A DNA stretch of 46,217 nucleotides from DAIMZM01 sp036733985 (lineage in GTDB: Bacteria; Bacillota; Dehalobacteriia; UBA4068). The notes under the pieces are model-generated. The model was not told where the DNA came from, did no database searches, and saw only the letters and a program-made list of their open reading frames with translations. The DNA lies in the NCBI GenBank assembly GCA_036733985.1, contig DAIMZM010000005.1:1-46217 (forward strand). The letters run 5' to 3'. A program made the translations under genes and the position numbers. Numbering within the stretch: the first letter of the stretch is position 1; each line of letters opens with the position of its first letter. Below, in pieces: positions 7,959 to 15,858 of this stretch.

Positions 7959-9511
7959 TATGCTCCCTCCTTATCGGATACGCTCGGGTAATTTTCGTCT
8001 GTTTCGCCCAGCATCAGCCGGCCAACCCTTTCGTAGGTAGCTTCTTCCCGGCGCAACAGGCCAACGATCCGTCCTTCGCAAAGGACCGCGATCCGGTCGG
8101 CGATAGCAAAGATCTCATCCAAATCCTCGGAGATGAGCAGGATGGCGCAGCCATCTTTTTTCTGGCTCAGAAAGACTTGGTGTATCGCCTCGGCAGCGCC
8201 AATATCCAGGCCCCGCACAGGGTAGATGGCCACGATCAGGGCGGGAGACTTTTCCACCTCCCTGGCTAAGAGCAATTTTTGCTGATTGCCGCCGCTCATC
8301 AGTTTTACCGGGCGGTCCGGTCCGGCGCAATAGATGTTAAAGTCCTTGATGATATTTTCAGTGCGGCGGGCGATCTCCTTTTCCCGGAGAATGCCCAGAC
8401 GGGAGCTGGCGGGAGAGTCGTAGTCCCTGAGGATGAGATTCCGGTACATGTTCAGATTAGGGACCAGGCCCATGCCAAGGCGATCCTCATGAATAAAAGC
8501 CACCCCCTTTTTGATCATGTCCTTGACACGGCAGTTTTGCAGCTTTTGTCCACATAGCGCTATGCTGCCGTTCTTGATTTTCCGCAAACCGGCGATGGCT
8601 TCCCCCAATTCCTTCTGACCATTCCCAGCTATGCCGGCAACGCAGACGATCTCCCCCGCGTTCACCGTCAGGTCCAGGTTGCATAGGGCAGGCAACCGCC
8701 TGTCGTTCAGGGCGCTGACTTTTTCCAACTGGAGCACACATTCGCCAGCCTGTACGCTGCCGGCGTCTTCATTTTTGCTCTGGGTAACCGCGCGGCCAAC
8801 CATCAAACGGGTCAGCTCCTCCTTGCTGGTTTCGCTGGTTTTCACGGTGGCCACGCTTTTCCCGGCCCGCAGCACAGTGATACGGTCGGCGAACGCCATC
8901 ACTTCGTTCAGCTTATGGGTGATGAAGACCACGGTTTTGCCCATTTTAGCCATTTTGTTCAGGTTGGAAAACAGCGCTCTGGCCTCCTGGGGCGTAAGGA
9001 CGGCAGTAGGCTCGTCCAGAATCAGCACCTCCGTACCCTGGTAAAGAAGTTTGACGATCTCCACCCGCTGTTGCTCGCCAATGGAAAGCTGCCAAATCTT
9101 GGCGTTCGCGTCGATATGCATGCCGTATTGCCGGGCGCAGGCCAAAATTTTCTGCTCGCTCTCTTTGGGGCGCAGGGAAAAGCCGCCCTGACGGCTGGAC
9201 AAGATGATATTTTCCACAGCGGAGAGGGTCTCCACCAGCCGGAAGTGCTGGTGGACCATGCCGATTCCCAGCCGTACCGCATCCTTGGGCTTTCTCAAAT
9301 GTATCCGCTCGCCCCGAAAGAAGAATTCTCCTTCATCAGGGCGGTAATTGCCAGTGAGTATGCTCATCAAAGTACTTTTGCCAGCACCGTTTTCGCCCAA
9401 AAGGGCATGCACTTCGCCTTCATACAACGTGAGGTTCACCGAATCGTTTGCTTTAATGCCTGGAAAACTCTTGCTGATGTTTTTCATCTCAATCACGACA
9501 GCATTTTCCAC
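7958..9511 (-). CDS. BMP-type ABC transporter ATP-binding protein (two fused domains), GTG start
   Basis: A 517-residue ATPase with two fused nucleotide-binding domains, as in RbsA/YufO. Domain 1 is complete: Walker A GENGAGKST at residues 39-47, signature LSIGEQQR, Walker B VLILDEPTAVLTP. Domain 2 has a weakened Walker A (GIAGNGQKE) and LMSGGNQQK with ALIVAIYPVRGLD in place of a canonical Walker B; such degeneration of one site is usual in this family. The start is GTG at 9511 behind a G-rich ribosome site. It is the first gene of the minus-strand operon, about 60 bases downstream of the promoter inside the left mirrored repeat. It powers uptake by the two permeases downstream. Confidence 0.9.
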   Translation of the reverse strand: MENAVVIEMKNISKSFPGIKANDSVNLTLYEGEVHALLGENGAGKSTLMSILTGNYRPDEGEFFFRGERIHLRKPKDAVRLGIGMVHQHFRLVETLSAVENIILSSRQGGFSLRPKESEQKILACARQYGMHIDANAKIWQLSIGEQQRVEIVKLLYQGTEVLILDEPTAVLTPQEARALFSNLNKMAKMGKTVVFITHKLNEVMAFADRITVLRAGKSVATVKTSETSKEELTRLMVGRAVTQSKNEDAGSVQAGECVLQLEKVSALNDRRLPALCNLDLTVNAGEIVCVAGIAGNGQKELGEAIAGLRKIKNGSIALCGQKLQNCRVKDMIKKGVAFIHEDRLGMGLVPNLNMYRNLILRDYDSPASSRLGILREKEIARRTENIIKDFNIYCAGPDRPVKLMSGGNQQKLLLAREVEKSPALIVAIYPVRGLDIGAAEAIHQVFLSQKKDGCAILLISEDLDEIFAIADRIAVLCEGRIVGLLRREEATYERVGRLMLGETDENYPSVSDKEGA

Positions 9512-9573
9512 ACGACCAACCCCCCCTTTATTTTTTGCCGTTTGGCAAGGGCGTTATTTGGGACTCCATAATG

Positions 9574-9637
9574 AAGTATAGGACATTCGAAAGATATTTG
9601 TAAATCAACTATTTGTTAGACGCTTAAACCAGCGGTT
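9574..9637 (-). repeat. Left arm of the mirrored 64-bp promoter/operator repeat
   Basis: This 64-bp segment is the inverted copy of 9915-9978. Base-by-base pairing gives 58 of 64 matches without gaps, with mismatches at 9583, 9585, 9587, 9620, 9631 and 9632. The block 9588-9619 is perfect. It contains a full promoter facing the ABC operon. Confidence 0.95.
9575..9604 (-). promoter_or_regulatory. Promoter of the BMP transporter operon
   Basis: On the minus strand, -35 TTTACA (9604-9599), an 18-bp spacer and -10 TATACT (9580-9575). Elements and spacing are identical to the promoter on the other arm. The direct repeat ACAAATA (15-bp period) overlaps the -35 box and is a candidate operator half-site pair. 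Confidence 0.75.
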
Positions 9638-9914
9638 GTTCTGTTTAAACCTTAAGCAAAATTAGTTGCGTATCTTGCCCGCCGCCGCAAATAAAGCGGT
9701 TTGCCCCGCCGGGAGTGGCCGGGCCAGACGGATTTTTCTTGATTCGCATTTTTCACAATAGTACTTGGCCTGAGCTCCGGCTGCTTATAAGGAGTCGCGC
9801 ACCTTTGGCCGCCGCCGGCGATTATGGTTAAGGGACGTTATGCTTCGACGCTTCAGGCTAATTTGAATTGTCCGATCCGTACCGGCCTTAAGTGGGAAAA
9901 CCCCTTTCCAGGGA
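9638..9914. other. Central part of the divergent control region
   Basis: These 277 bases lie between the two mirrored arms and hold no credible ORF or RNA gene. They are moderately GC-rich. Weak partial similarity to the arms continues just inside them (GGTTTAAAC and CCTTAAG words on both sides). The spacing between the two -35 boxes is about 340 bp, enough for DNA looping between operators; looping is inference. Confidence 0.5.
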
Positions 9915-9978
9915 AACCGGCGGTTTAAGCGCCTAACAAATAGTTGATTTACAAATATCTTTCGGAGGGCCTATACTT
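9915..9978 (+). repeat. Right arm of the mirrored 64-bp promoter/operator repeat
   Basis: The inverted copy of 9574-9637 (58/64 identical, no gaps). It contains the promoter of the alcohol/aldehyde dehydrogenase operon and the ACAAATA direct repeats at 9936-9942 and 9951-9957. Confidence 0.95.
9948..9977 (+). promoter_or_regulatory. Promoter of the alcohol/aldehyde dehydrogenase operon
   Basis: -35 TTTACA (9948-9953), an 18-bp spacer and -10 TATACT (9972-9977). The predicted mRNA start near 9984 leaves a leader of about 70 bases before the ATG at 10056. Confidence 0.75.
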
Positions 9979-10055
9979 TGAAAAGGCAATTTGAAAGACA
10001 GCCCCTGCCAAAAACGGCTCAAAACGCAAAAGACGTGCAAAAGGAGAGAAGCACC

Positions 10056-11240
10056 ATGGAAAACTTTACTTACTACATCCCCACCAAGGTTTTTTTCGGC
10101 AGGGGACAGCTTAGCCAGCTGGGGCCGGCAGCCCTGGAATACGGGGACAAGGCCCTCCTGGTCTATTATGGTAATGCTAGCGAGAAGGAGCAGGCGATCG
10201 TTCAGGCGGTCAAGGCTGAACTGGATAAAAACGGCGTCGCCTACTTTCCTTTTACCAATGTGCAGCCAAACCCACAGATTGCCAGCGTCAAAGAGGGCAA
10301 TGCCATCGCCCGGACAAATCGGGTGGATCTGATTATCGCGATAGGCGGCGGCAGCGCCATCGACTGCGCCAAAGGGATCTGCGCCACAGCCCTTTATGAG
10401 GGCGATCCCTGGGAAGCTGTGAAAGACGCCTCCCTAATTTCCAAAACCATCCCCCTGGCTTGCGTCTCCACCATGGCGGCCACCGGCACTGAGATGGACA
10501 CGGCCGCTGTGATCAGCAACGCCGCTATAAACGAGAAGATCAACTTTTTCTGTGAAGCGGTACGGCCTAAGTTTGCGGTGCTGGACCCGGAATATACCTT
10601 CAGCGTACCGCCCTATCAGACCGCCTGCGGCGGGGTGGATATCCTGAGCCATGCGATGGAAGTCTATTTTTCCAACACGCCTGAGACCGCTTTCCAGAAT
10701 AATATGGCGGAAGCGCTGATGAAAACGGTGATCAAATATACCCCGGTCGCCTACCGGGACCCCACAAACTATGAAGCCCGCGCTAACCTGATGTGGGCTT
10801 CTCCCTGGGCTATCAACTGTTTTTTGATGTGGGGTAAGGATATCGACTGGAGCATTCATAATATTGAGCATGAGGTAAGCGCCTATTACAACGTGACCCA
10901 TGGGGCAGGCATGGCCGCTATCACACCTTCTTGGATGGAATACCTGCTGGACGAGGAAACAGTGGACAACTTTGTCTCCTATGCCGTTAACGTATGGAAC
11001 GTCCCGGCGGACGGGGATAAAATGACTATCGCAAAGGCCGGCATCGAGAAGACCAGGGCGTTTTACGCTGAGCTGGGCATGCCAAAAAATCTGCGGGAAC
11101 TGGGCGTGAAGGAAGACACCTTTGAGGCGATGGCAAAAGGCGCTATCGTCAATAACGACTGGCGGGGCCAAGGCGTGATCAAGGCCATTAAACCCCTGGC
11201 CTATGTTGATATGCTGAACATCATTAAAATGGCTTATTAA
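10056..11240 (+). CDS. Iron-containing alcohol dehydrogenase, YqhD/BdhA type
   Basis: A 394-residue group III (iron-dependent family) NAD(P)-linked alcohol dehydrogenase that interconverts short-chain alcohols and aldehydes in the cytoplasm. The nucleotide-binding motif GGGSAIDCAK is at residues 97-106. The metal ligands line up with those of E. coli YqhD: D195 and H199 in GGVDILSH, H268 in SIHNIEH and H282 in NVTHGAG. The start at 10056 has AAGGAG upstream; a TTG 78 bases earlier lies within the promoter and was rejected. The next gene, 12 bases downstream, is an aldehyde dehydrogenase, so the pair probably oxidises an alcohol to its acid. YqhD relatives act on C3-C4 substrates including 3-hydroxypropanal; the physiological substrate here is not known. 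Confidence 0.9.
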   Translation: MENFTYYIPTKVFFGRGQLSQLGPAALEYGDKALLVYYGNASEKEQAIVQAVKAELDKNGVAYFPFTNVQPNPQIASVKEGNAIARTNRVDLIIAIGGGSAIDCAKGICATALYEGDPWEAVKDASLISKTIPLACVSTMAATGTEMDTAAVISNAAINEKINFFCEAVRPKFAVLDPEYTFSVPPYQTACGGVDILSHAMEVYFSNTPETAFQNNMAEALMKTVIKYTPVAYRDPTNYEARANLMWASPWAINCFLMWGKDIDWSIHNIEHEVSAYYNVTHGAGMAAITPSWMEYLLDEETVDNFVSYAVNVWNVPADGDKMTIAKAGIEKTRAFYAELGMPKNLRELGVKEDTFEAMAKGAIVNNDWRGQGVIKAIKPLAYVDMLNIIKMAY

Positions 11241-11252
11241 GGAGGATAGGAT

Positions 11253-12713
11253 ATGAAACGCGCTAATTATCAGGACAGCTACCAATTGTATATCAACGGG
11301 CAATGGAAGGATGCCGCGGACGGCGCAACCTTCAACACCTACTGTCCGGCCAACGGCGAATTGCTGTCCATCTGCGCCGAGGCAACCAAGCAGGACGTGG
11401 ATGAAGCGGTGGCATCCGCCTGGTCCGCCTGGGAAAGCTGGAAGAAGACCTCCTATGCTGAACGGGCTGTTTATTTGAACAAGATCGCCGACGTCATCAC
11501 GGAGAACCTGGACAATCTGGCCATGATCGAATCCCTGGACACCGGCAAGCCCATCTGGGAAGCCACCGCCGTTGATATTCCGGGCTGCGCCGATCATTTC
11601 CGCTACTTTGCTTCGGTGATTAGGGCGGAAGAGGGCAGCGCCACAATGATCGACGAACATAATATGAGTATTGTGCTGCGGGAGCCTTTAGGCGTGGTGG
11701 GCCTGATCGTTCCCTGGAATTTCCCTTTTTCCATTGCCGGCTGGAAGCTGGCCCCCGCCCTGGCGGCCGGTTGCACCGTGGTGTTCAAACCCTCCAGCTC
11801 CACACCTCTCAGTGTCCTGGAGCTGGCCCGGCTGACCCAGGATATCCTGCCCCCCGGCGTGCTGAACGTGGTTACCGGCTCAGGCGGAAAAGCCGGCGAG
11901 TATATCCTGCAGCATCCTGATCTCCGCAAGCTCAGCTTTACCGGCTCTACCGAGGTGGGTTACAGGGTTGCCCAGGCTGCCGCACAGAAAATCATCCCCG
12001 CCACTCTGGAACTGGGGGGTAAATCCGCCAATATCTTCTTCGAAGACTGCGATCTGGAAAAATCAGTGGCAGGCATGCAGGGCGGCATCCTCTTTTGCCA
12101 GGGCGAGGTCTGCTGTTCCGGCTCCCGCGTCTTTGTCCAGGAAAGCATCTATGACGAGTTCCTGACCCGTTCCATTGAGAATTTCCAGGCCGTAAAAGTA
12201 GGTATGCCCTGGGAGGCGGACACCCAGATGGGCGCCATTATTTTCGAGAGCCATCTGCAATCTATCCTGAGTTATGTGGAGAAGGGTAAGGCTGAGGGTG
12301 CCACAGTGGCCTGCGGTGGCAAGCGCCTGACTGCTAACGGTATGGATCGGGGTTGTTTTATGGCGCCCACCATACTGACAAACGTTACTAATGATATGAC
12401 CGTGGCCCAGGAGGAGATTTTTGGCCCGGTGGTGGTCTTCATCAAGTTCAAAACAGAAGAGGAAGTTATCAGGATGGCCAATGACAGTGAATACGGTTTG
12501 GCCGGCGGCGTGTGGACGAAAAACTTGGACCGGGCCATCCGGGTAGCCAGAGCGGTGGAAACCGGGCGTATGTGGGTGAACACATACGGCATGCTGCCTC
12601 CCGGCATACCCTTCGGCGGTTATAAGAAATCCGGTATCGGCCGCGAGACCCATAAGATGGCTCTGGACTACTACACCCAGGTCAAGAGTATTATGATCAA
12701 TATCGCGGACTGA
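11253..12713 (+). CDS. NAD(P)-dependent aldehyde dehydrogenase
   Basis: A 486-residue aldehyde dehydrogenase that oxidises an aldehyde to a free acid. It has every catalytic residue of the superfamily: N156 in PWNFPF, general base E253 in LELGGKSAN, catalytic C287 in QGEVCCSGSR, the GSTEVG cofactor turn at 231-236 and EEIFGPVV near residue 390. The length is typical. It resembles betaine-aldehyde/gamma-aminobutyraldehyde-type enzymes in general layout, but nothing visible fixes the substrate. It follows the alcohol dehydrogenase by 12 bases with AAGGAGG before the ATG. A hairpin after it separates it from the acyl-CoA cluster, though read-through is possible. Confidence 0.9.
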   Translation: MKRANYQDSYQLYINGQWKDAADGATFNTYCPANGELLSICAEATKQDVDEAVASAWSAWESWKKTSYAERAVYLNKIADVITENLDNLAMIESLDTGKPIWEATAVDIPGCADHFRYFASVIRAEEGSATMIDEHNMSIVLREPLGVVGLIVPWNFPFSIAGWKLAPALAAGCTVVFKPSSSTPLSVLELARLTQDILPPGVLNVVTGSGGKAGEYILQHPDLRKLSFTGSTEVGYRVAQAAAQKIIPATLELGGKSANIFFEDCDLEKSVAGMQGGILFCQGEVCCSGSRVFVQESIYDEFLTRSIENFQAVKVGMPWEADTQMGAIIFESHLQSILSYVEKGKAEGATVACGGKRLTANGMDRGCFMAPTILTNVTNDMTVAQEEIFGPVVVFIKFKTEEEVIRMANDSEYGLAGGVWTKNLDRAIRVARAVETGRMWVNTYGMLPPGIPFGGYKKSGIGRETHKMALDYYTQVKSIMINIAD

Positions 12714-12754
12714 TCCTTTGCTGTAAACGGGGGCATGACCGAAAGGAAAAAACT

Positions 12755-12791
12755 AAGAATCCCCCAGACAATATTGCTCCTGGGGGTTCTT
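12755..12791 (+). terminator. Hairpin after the aldehyde dehydrogenase
   Basis: A 12-bp stem (12755-12767 with 12780-12791) with one bulged T, followed by GGTTTTA. The short T-run suggests partial termination. No strong separate promoter is evident before the acyl-CoA dehydrogenase gene at 12897. Confidence 0.65.
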
Positions 12792-12896
12792 GGTTTTAGG
12801 GATGTACCGGTTTATGGCAGGCCGGACGGGGACGGGACAAGCAGGCCCCGTACCGGGCTGCAATATGGACAGTATTTTAAAAAGGAGGCGACATGA

Positions 12897-14039
12897 ATGG
12901 ATTTTCAGCTGGATAAGGCGCATCAGTTGCAGCAGACTTTATATCGTAGCTTCGCGCAAAAGGAAATCAGGCCGCTGGCCCATGACATGGATGAGAGCGA
13001 ACAGTATAACATGGATCTTTTACAGAAGATGCAAAAGATCGGTTTCTTTGGCATCCCTTATTCCCAGCAGTACGGCGGCGGCGGCGCGGATGTCCTATCT
13101 TATGCCCTGTGCATGGAGGAGGTAAGCAAGGTTGATGCTTCCACAGGCATCACCATCAGTGTACATACATCCCTCTGCTGCGCCTGCATCCATGATTTTG
13201 GTACACCGGAGCAAAAGGAGAAGTACCTGCGGCCGTTGGTTGACGGCAGGCAGGCAGGGTGCTTCGGCCTGACGGAGCCAGGGGCGGGCAGCGATGTGGC
13301 TGCCGGCAAGACCCGGGCTGTCAGGAATGGGGACAGCTATCTGATCAACGGGAGCAAGGTCTTTACCACCAACAGTGGCTTTGCCGATACCTTTGTGGTG
13401 TTTGCCGTGACTGATAAGGAAAAGGGCGCCCGGGGCATGAGTGCCTTTATCATCGAAAAGGGGACGCCCGGCCTTAGCGTGTCCGCGGATATCCCCCGCA
13501 TGGGCATCCGGGCGGCCAGCAATGCCGCGGTCACCTTGCAGGACGTATCAGTCCCCGCGGGAAACCTGCTGGGCAGGGAAGGGGACGGCTTTAAAATCGC
13601 CATGCAGGCGCTGGACGGCGGCCGTATCGGCATCGGAGCTCAAGCGGTGGGTATCGCCCAGGGCGCTCTGGACGAAGCCATCAAGTATGTGAAGGAGCGC
13701 AAACAGTTCGGCAGAAGCATATCCGCCTTTCAGAATACCCAGTTCAAAATAGCGGAGATGCAAACTGAGATTGATGCGGCCCGTCTGCTGGTGTGGCGGG
13801 CGGCAAAAAGCAAGGACGATCATGAAAATTACAGTGTGGCCGCTGCCATGTGCAAATTGTTCGCCAGCAAAGTCGCCAACGATGTAACCCGTCAGTGCGT
13901 GCAGCTGATGGGCGGCTACGGATTTGCCCGGGAATACCCTATGGAGCGCATGATGCGGGATGCCAAGATCACTGAAATCTACGAAGGCACCAGCGAAGTG
14001 ATGAAGATGGTCATCGCCGGCGCTCTCAGGATCAAGTAG
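12897..14039 (+). CDS. Acyl-CoA dehydrogenase / enoyl-CoA reductase, short-chain type
   Basis: A 380-residue FAD enzyme of the short-chain acyl-CoA dehydrogenase (Bcd-like) family. It has the flavin/substrate motif GCFGLTEPGAGSD (121-133), KERKQFG (266-272) and the catalytic glutamate E363 in IYEGTSE. It is encoded directly upstream of EtfB and EtfA, its electron partners. It can oxidise acyl-CoA to enoyl-CoA or, as in butyryl-CoA and acryloyl-CoA reductases of clostridia, run as a reductase; the sequence alone cannot settle direction. The start at 12897 has AGGAGG upstream. It is the first gene of a five-gene cluster with short gaps. Confidence 0.9.
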   Translation: MDFQLDKAHQLQQTLYRSFAQKEIRPLAHDMDESEQYNMDLLQKMQKIGFFGIPYSQQYGGGGADVLSYALCMEEVSKVDASTGITISVHTSLCCACIHDFGTPEQKEKYLRPLVDGRQAGCFGLTEPGAGSDVAAGKTRAVRNGDSYLINGSKVFTTNSGFADTFVVFAVTDKEKGARGMSAFIIEKGTPGLSVSADIPRMGIRAASNAAVTLQDVSVPAGNLLGREGDGFKIAMQALDGGRIGIGAQAVGIAQGALDEAIKYVKERKQFGRSISAFQNTQFKIAEMQTEIDAARLLVWRAAKSKDDHENYSVAAAMCKLFASKVANDVTRQCVQLMGGYGFAREYPMERMMRDAKITEIYEGTSEVMKMVIAGALRIK

Positions 14040-14049
14040 GAGGCTAACC

Positions 14050-14838
14050 ATGAAAATAGTGGTCTGTATCAAACAAGTACCGGACACGTCAGAGGTCCGG
14101 TTGGATCCGAAAACCAATACGCTGATCCGGGAAGGCATTCCCAGCATTATCAACCCGGACGACAAGGCCGGCCTGGAAGCTGCCCTGCGGCTGAAGGATG
14201 AGGCGGGCGCTCACATCACAGTGTTATGCATGGGGCCGCCCCAAGCTGAGATGGCCTTGCGTGAGGCCCTGGCCATGGGCTGCGACGAGGCGGTGCTGCT
14301 GTCAGGCAGGGAGTTCGGCGGCAGCGACACCTATGCCACCGCCACCATTATCGCCGCTGCGCTGAAAAAGATGGACTTTGACCTGATCATCACCGGCCGG
14401 CAGGCTATTGACGGAGATACGGCGCAGGTGGGACCCCAGATCGCGGAGCGCCTGGGCATTCCCCAGGTCAGTTATGTCCAGGATCTCCGGCTGGAATCGA
14501 ACGGCCTGGTGGCGCGCCGCCAATATGAGGACTGTTACCATACGGTCCGGGTTAAATTCCCTTGCCTGATAACCGCCTTGTCTGAACTGGCTGCCCCGCG
14601 GTATATGAGCGTTCGGGGCACTGTGGAAGCGTTTGAAAAGGACATACGCCTGCTGGGCTTTGAGGATCTGAAGGATGGGCTGAATCCGGATTGGATCGGC
14701 CTGAAGGGCAGTCCCACCACTGTGGTTAAGAGCTTTGTGAAGCAGCCAAAAAGCGCCGGCAAATTACTGGATGATGTCAGCGCCGACGAGGCGGTGGAGG
14801 CTATCATCACCAGGCTTAAAGCCTGCGGTGTGCTTTGA
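14050..14838 (+). CDS. etfB: Electron transfer flavoprotein, beta subunit
   Basis: A 262-residue EtfB, the small subunit of the electron-transfer flavoprotein working with the acyl-CoA dehydrogenase encoded 10 bases upstream. The N-terminus MKIVVCIKQVPDT is typical. Residues 114-129 read ITGRQAIDGDTAQVGP; the DGDT-QVGP form is, as I recall, characteristic of flavin-rich, electron-bifurcating Etfs, whereas mitochondrial-type EtfB has DDD in this place. This points to NADH/ferredoxin coupling rather than simple quinone-linked oxidation. No ferredoxin domain is attached. GGAGG before the ATG and the short spacings put it in the same operon. Confidence 0.93.
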   Translation: MKIVVCIKQVPDTSEVRLDPKTNTLIREGIPSIINPDDKAGLEAALRLKDEAGAHITVLCMGPPQAEMALREALAMGCDEAVLLSGREFGGSDTYATATIIAAALKKMDFDLIITGRQAIDGDTAQVGPQIAERLGIPQVSYVQDLRLESNGLVARRQYEDCYHTVRVKFPCLITALSELAAPRYMSVRGTVEAFEKDIRLLGFEDLKDGLNPDWIGLKGSPTTVVKSFVKQPKSAGKLLDDVSADEAVEAIITRLKACGVL

Positions 14839-14851
14839 GGAGGATGGGTAT

Positions 14852-15853
14852 ATGAATAAGGATGTATATGTTGTGGTGGAACAACGGGGCGGCTGCATAG
14901 AAAAGGTGGGCTGCGAGCTTTTGGGTAAAGCCTTGGATCTGGCAGCGGCTTTGGATCAAAGGGTGGTGGCGGTTCTGCTGGGGGACGGCGTCAGGCAGAA
15001 AGCTGAAAATCTCTTCGCCTACGGCGCCAGCGAGGTGGTGGTGGTGGACGACCCTGTGTTGAAGGAATACACCACAGAGCCCTACACAAAAGCCCTGGTC
15101 TCTGTCATTGAAACCTTTAAGCCGGAAATTATGCTTTTCGGCGCCACCTTCATCGGGCGGGACCTGGCTCCCAGGGTGGCGGCCCGCATTCACACCGGCC
15201 TGACAGCCGACTGCACCGGGCTGGATATCGACCCAGAGAGCAGGCTGCTTTTAATGACCCGGCCGGCCTTTGGCGGCAATATCATGGCCACGATTGTGTG
15301 CAGGGAATACCGTCCGCAAATGGCAACAGTGCGCCCCGGGGTGATGCAGGCCATCTTACCGGACGCCTCCCGCGGGGGGAAAGTCATAGCGCATCCGGTG
15401 GCCTTTTCCCCTGTGGATATGAATGTGGAGATTTTGAAGATCACGGCTGAGGTGGGCCGGTCCGTGGATATTACAGCCGCCGAGGTGATCGTCAGCGGCG
15501 GCCTGGGCGTGGGCAGCGCCCAAGGCTACCAGCCCTTGCGGGAACTGGCTGCGGCTTTAGGCGGTGAAGTGGCCGCTAGCCGCGCCGGGGTGGACAAAGG
15601 CTGGATCGACAGGGACCGGCAGGTGGGCCAAACCGGAAAGACGGTGCGGCCCCGGCTTTATCTGGCTTTTGGCATTTCCGGCGCCATCCAGCATCTGGCG
15701 GGTATGGAGGATTCCGATATCATCATCGCTGTCAATAAGGATGCCGACGCCCCCATCATGTCAGTGGCGGATTTGGCCGTGGTGGGAGACTTGCGGGAAG
15801 TCGTGCCTAAACTGACCAGGGCCATCCAAAAGTACAAAGAACAGGAGGCGTGA
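14852..15853 (+). CDS. etfA: Electron transfer flavoprotein, alpha subunit
   Basis: A 333-residue EtfA with an N-terminal alpha/beta domain and a C-terminal FAD-binding domain: VGQTGKTVRP at 258-267, GISGAIQH at 274-281 and IIAVNKDADAPI at 291-302. The RPGVM turn (161-165) closes the first domain. It lacks the N-terminal ferredoxin-like extension seen in caffeyl-CoA reductase EtfA (CarE), so any ferredoxin reduction would use free ferredoxin. The ATG at 14852 follows GAGGAGG; an earlier in-frame ATG (14771) overlaps etfB and was rejected. It transfers electrons between EtfB and the acyl-CoA dehydrogenase. Confidence 0.93.
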   Translation: MNKDVYVVVEQRGGCIEKVGCELLGKALDLAAALDQRVVAVLLGDGVRQKAENLFAYGASEVVVVDDPVLKEYTTEPYTKALVSVIETFKPEIMLFGATFIGRDLAPRVAARIHTGLTADCTGLDIDPESRLLLMTRPAFGGNIMATIVCREYRPQMATVRPGVMQAILPDASRGGKVIAHPVAFSPVDMNVEILKITAEVGRSVDITAAEVIVSGGLGVGSAQGYQPLRELAAALGGEVAASRAGVDKGWIDRDRQVGQTGKTVRPRLYLAFGISGAIQHLAGMEDSDIIIAVNKDADAPIMSVADLAVVGDLREVVPKLTRAIQKYKEQEA

Positions 15854-15858
15854 ACATC

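Noticed and set aside
9512..9977. Possible riboswitch or mobile element in the divergent region
   Set aside because: The inverted 64-bp copies could look like terminal repeats, but there is no transposase or target duplication, each arm contains a correctly oriented promoter, and no known riboswitch fold was recognised.
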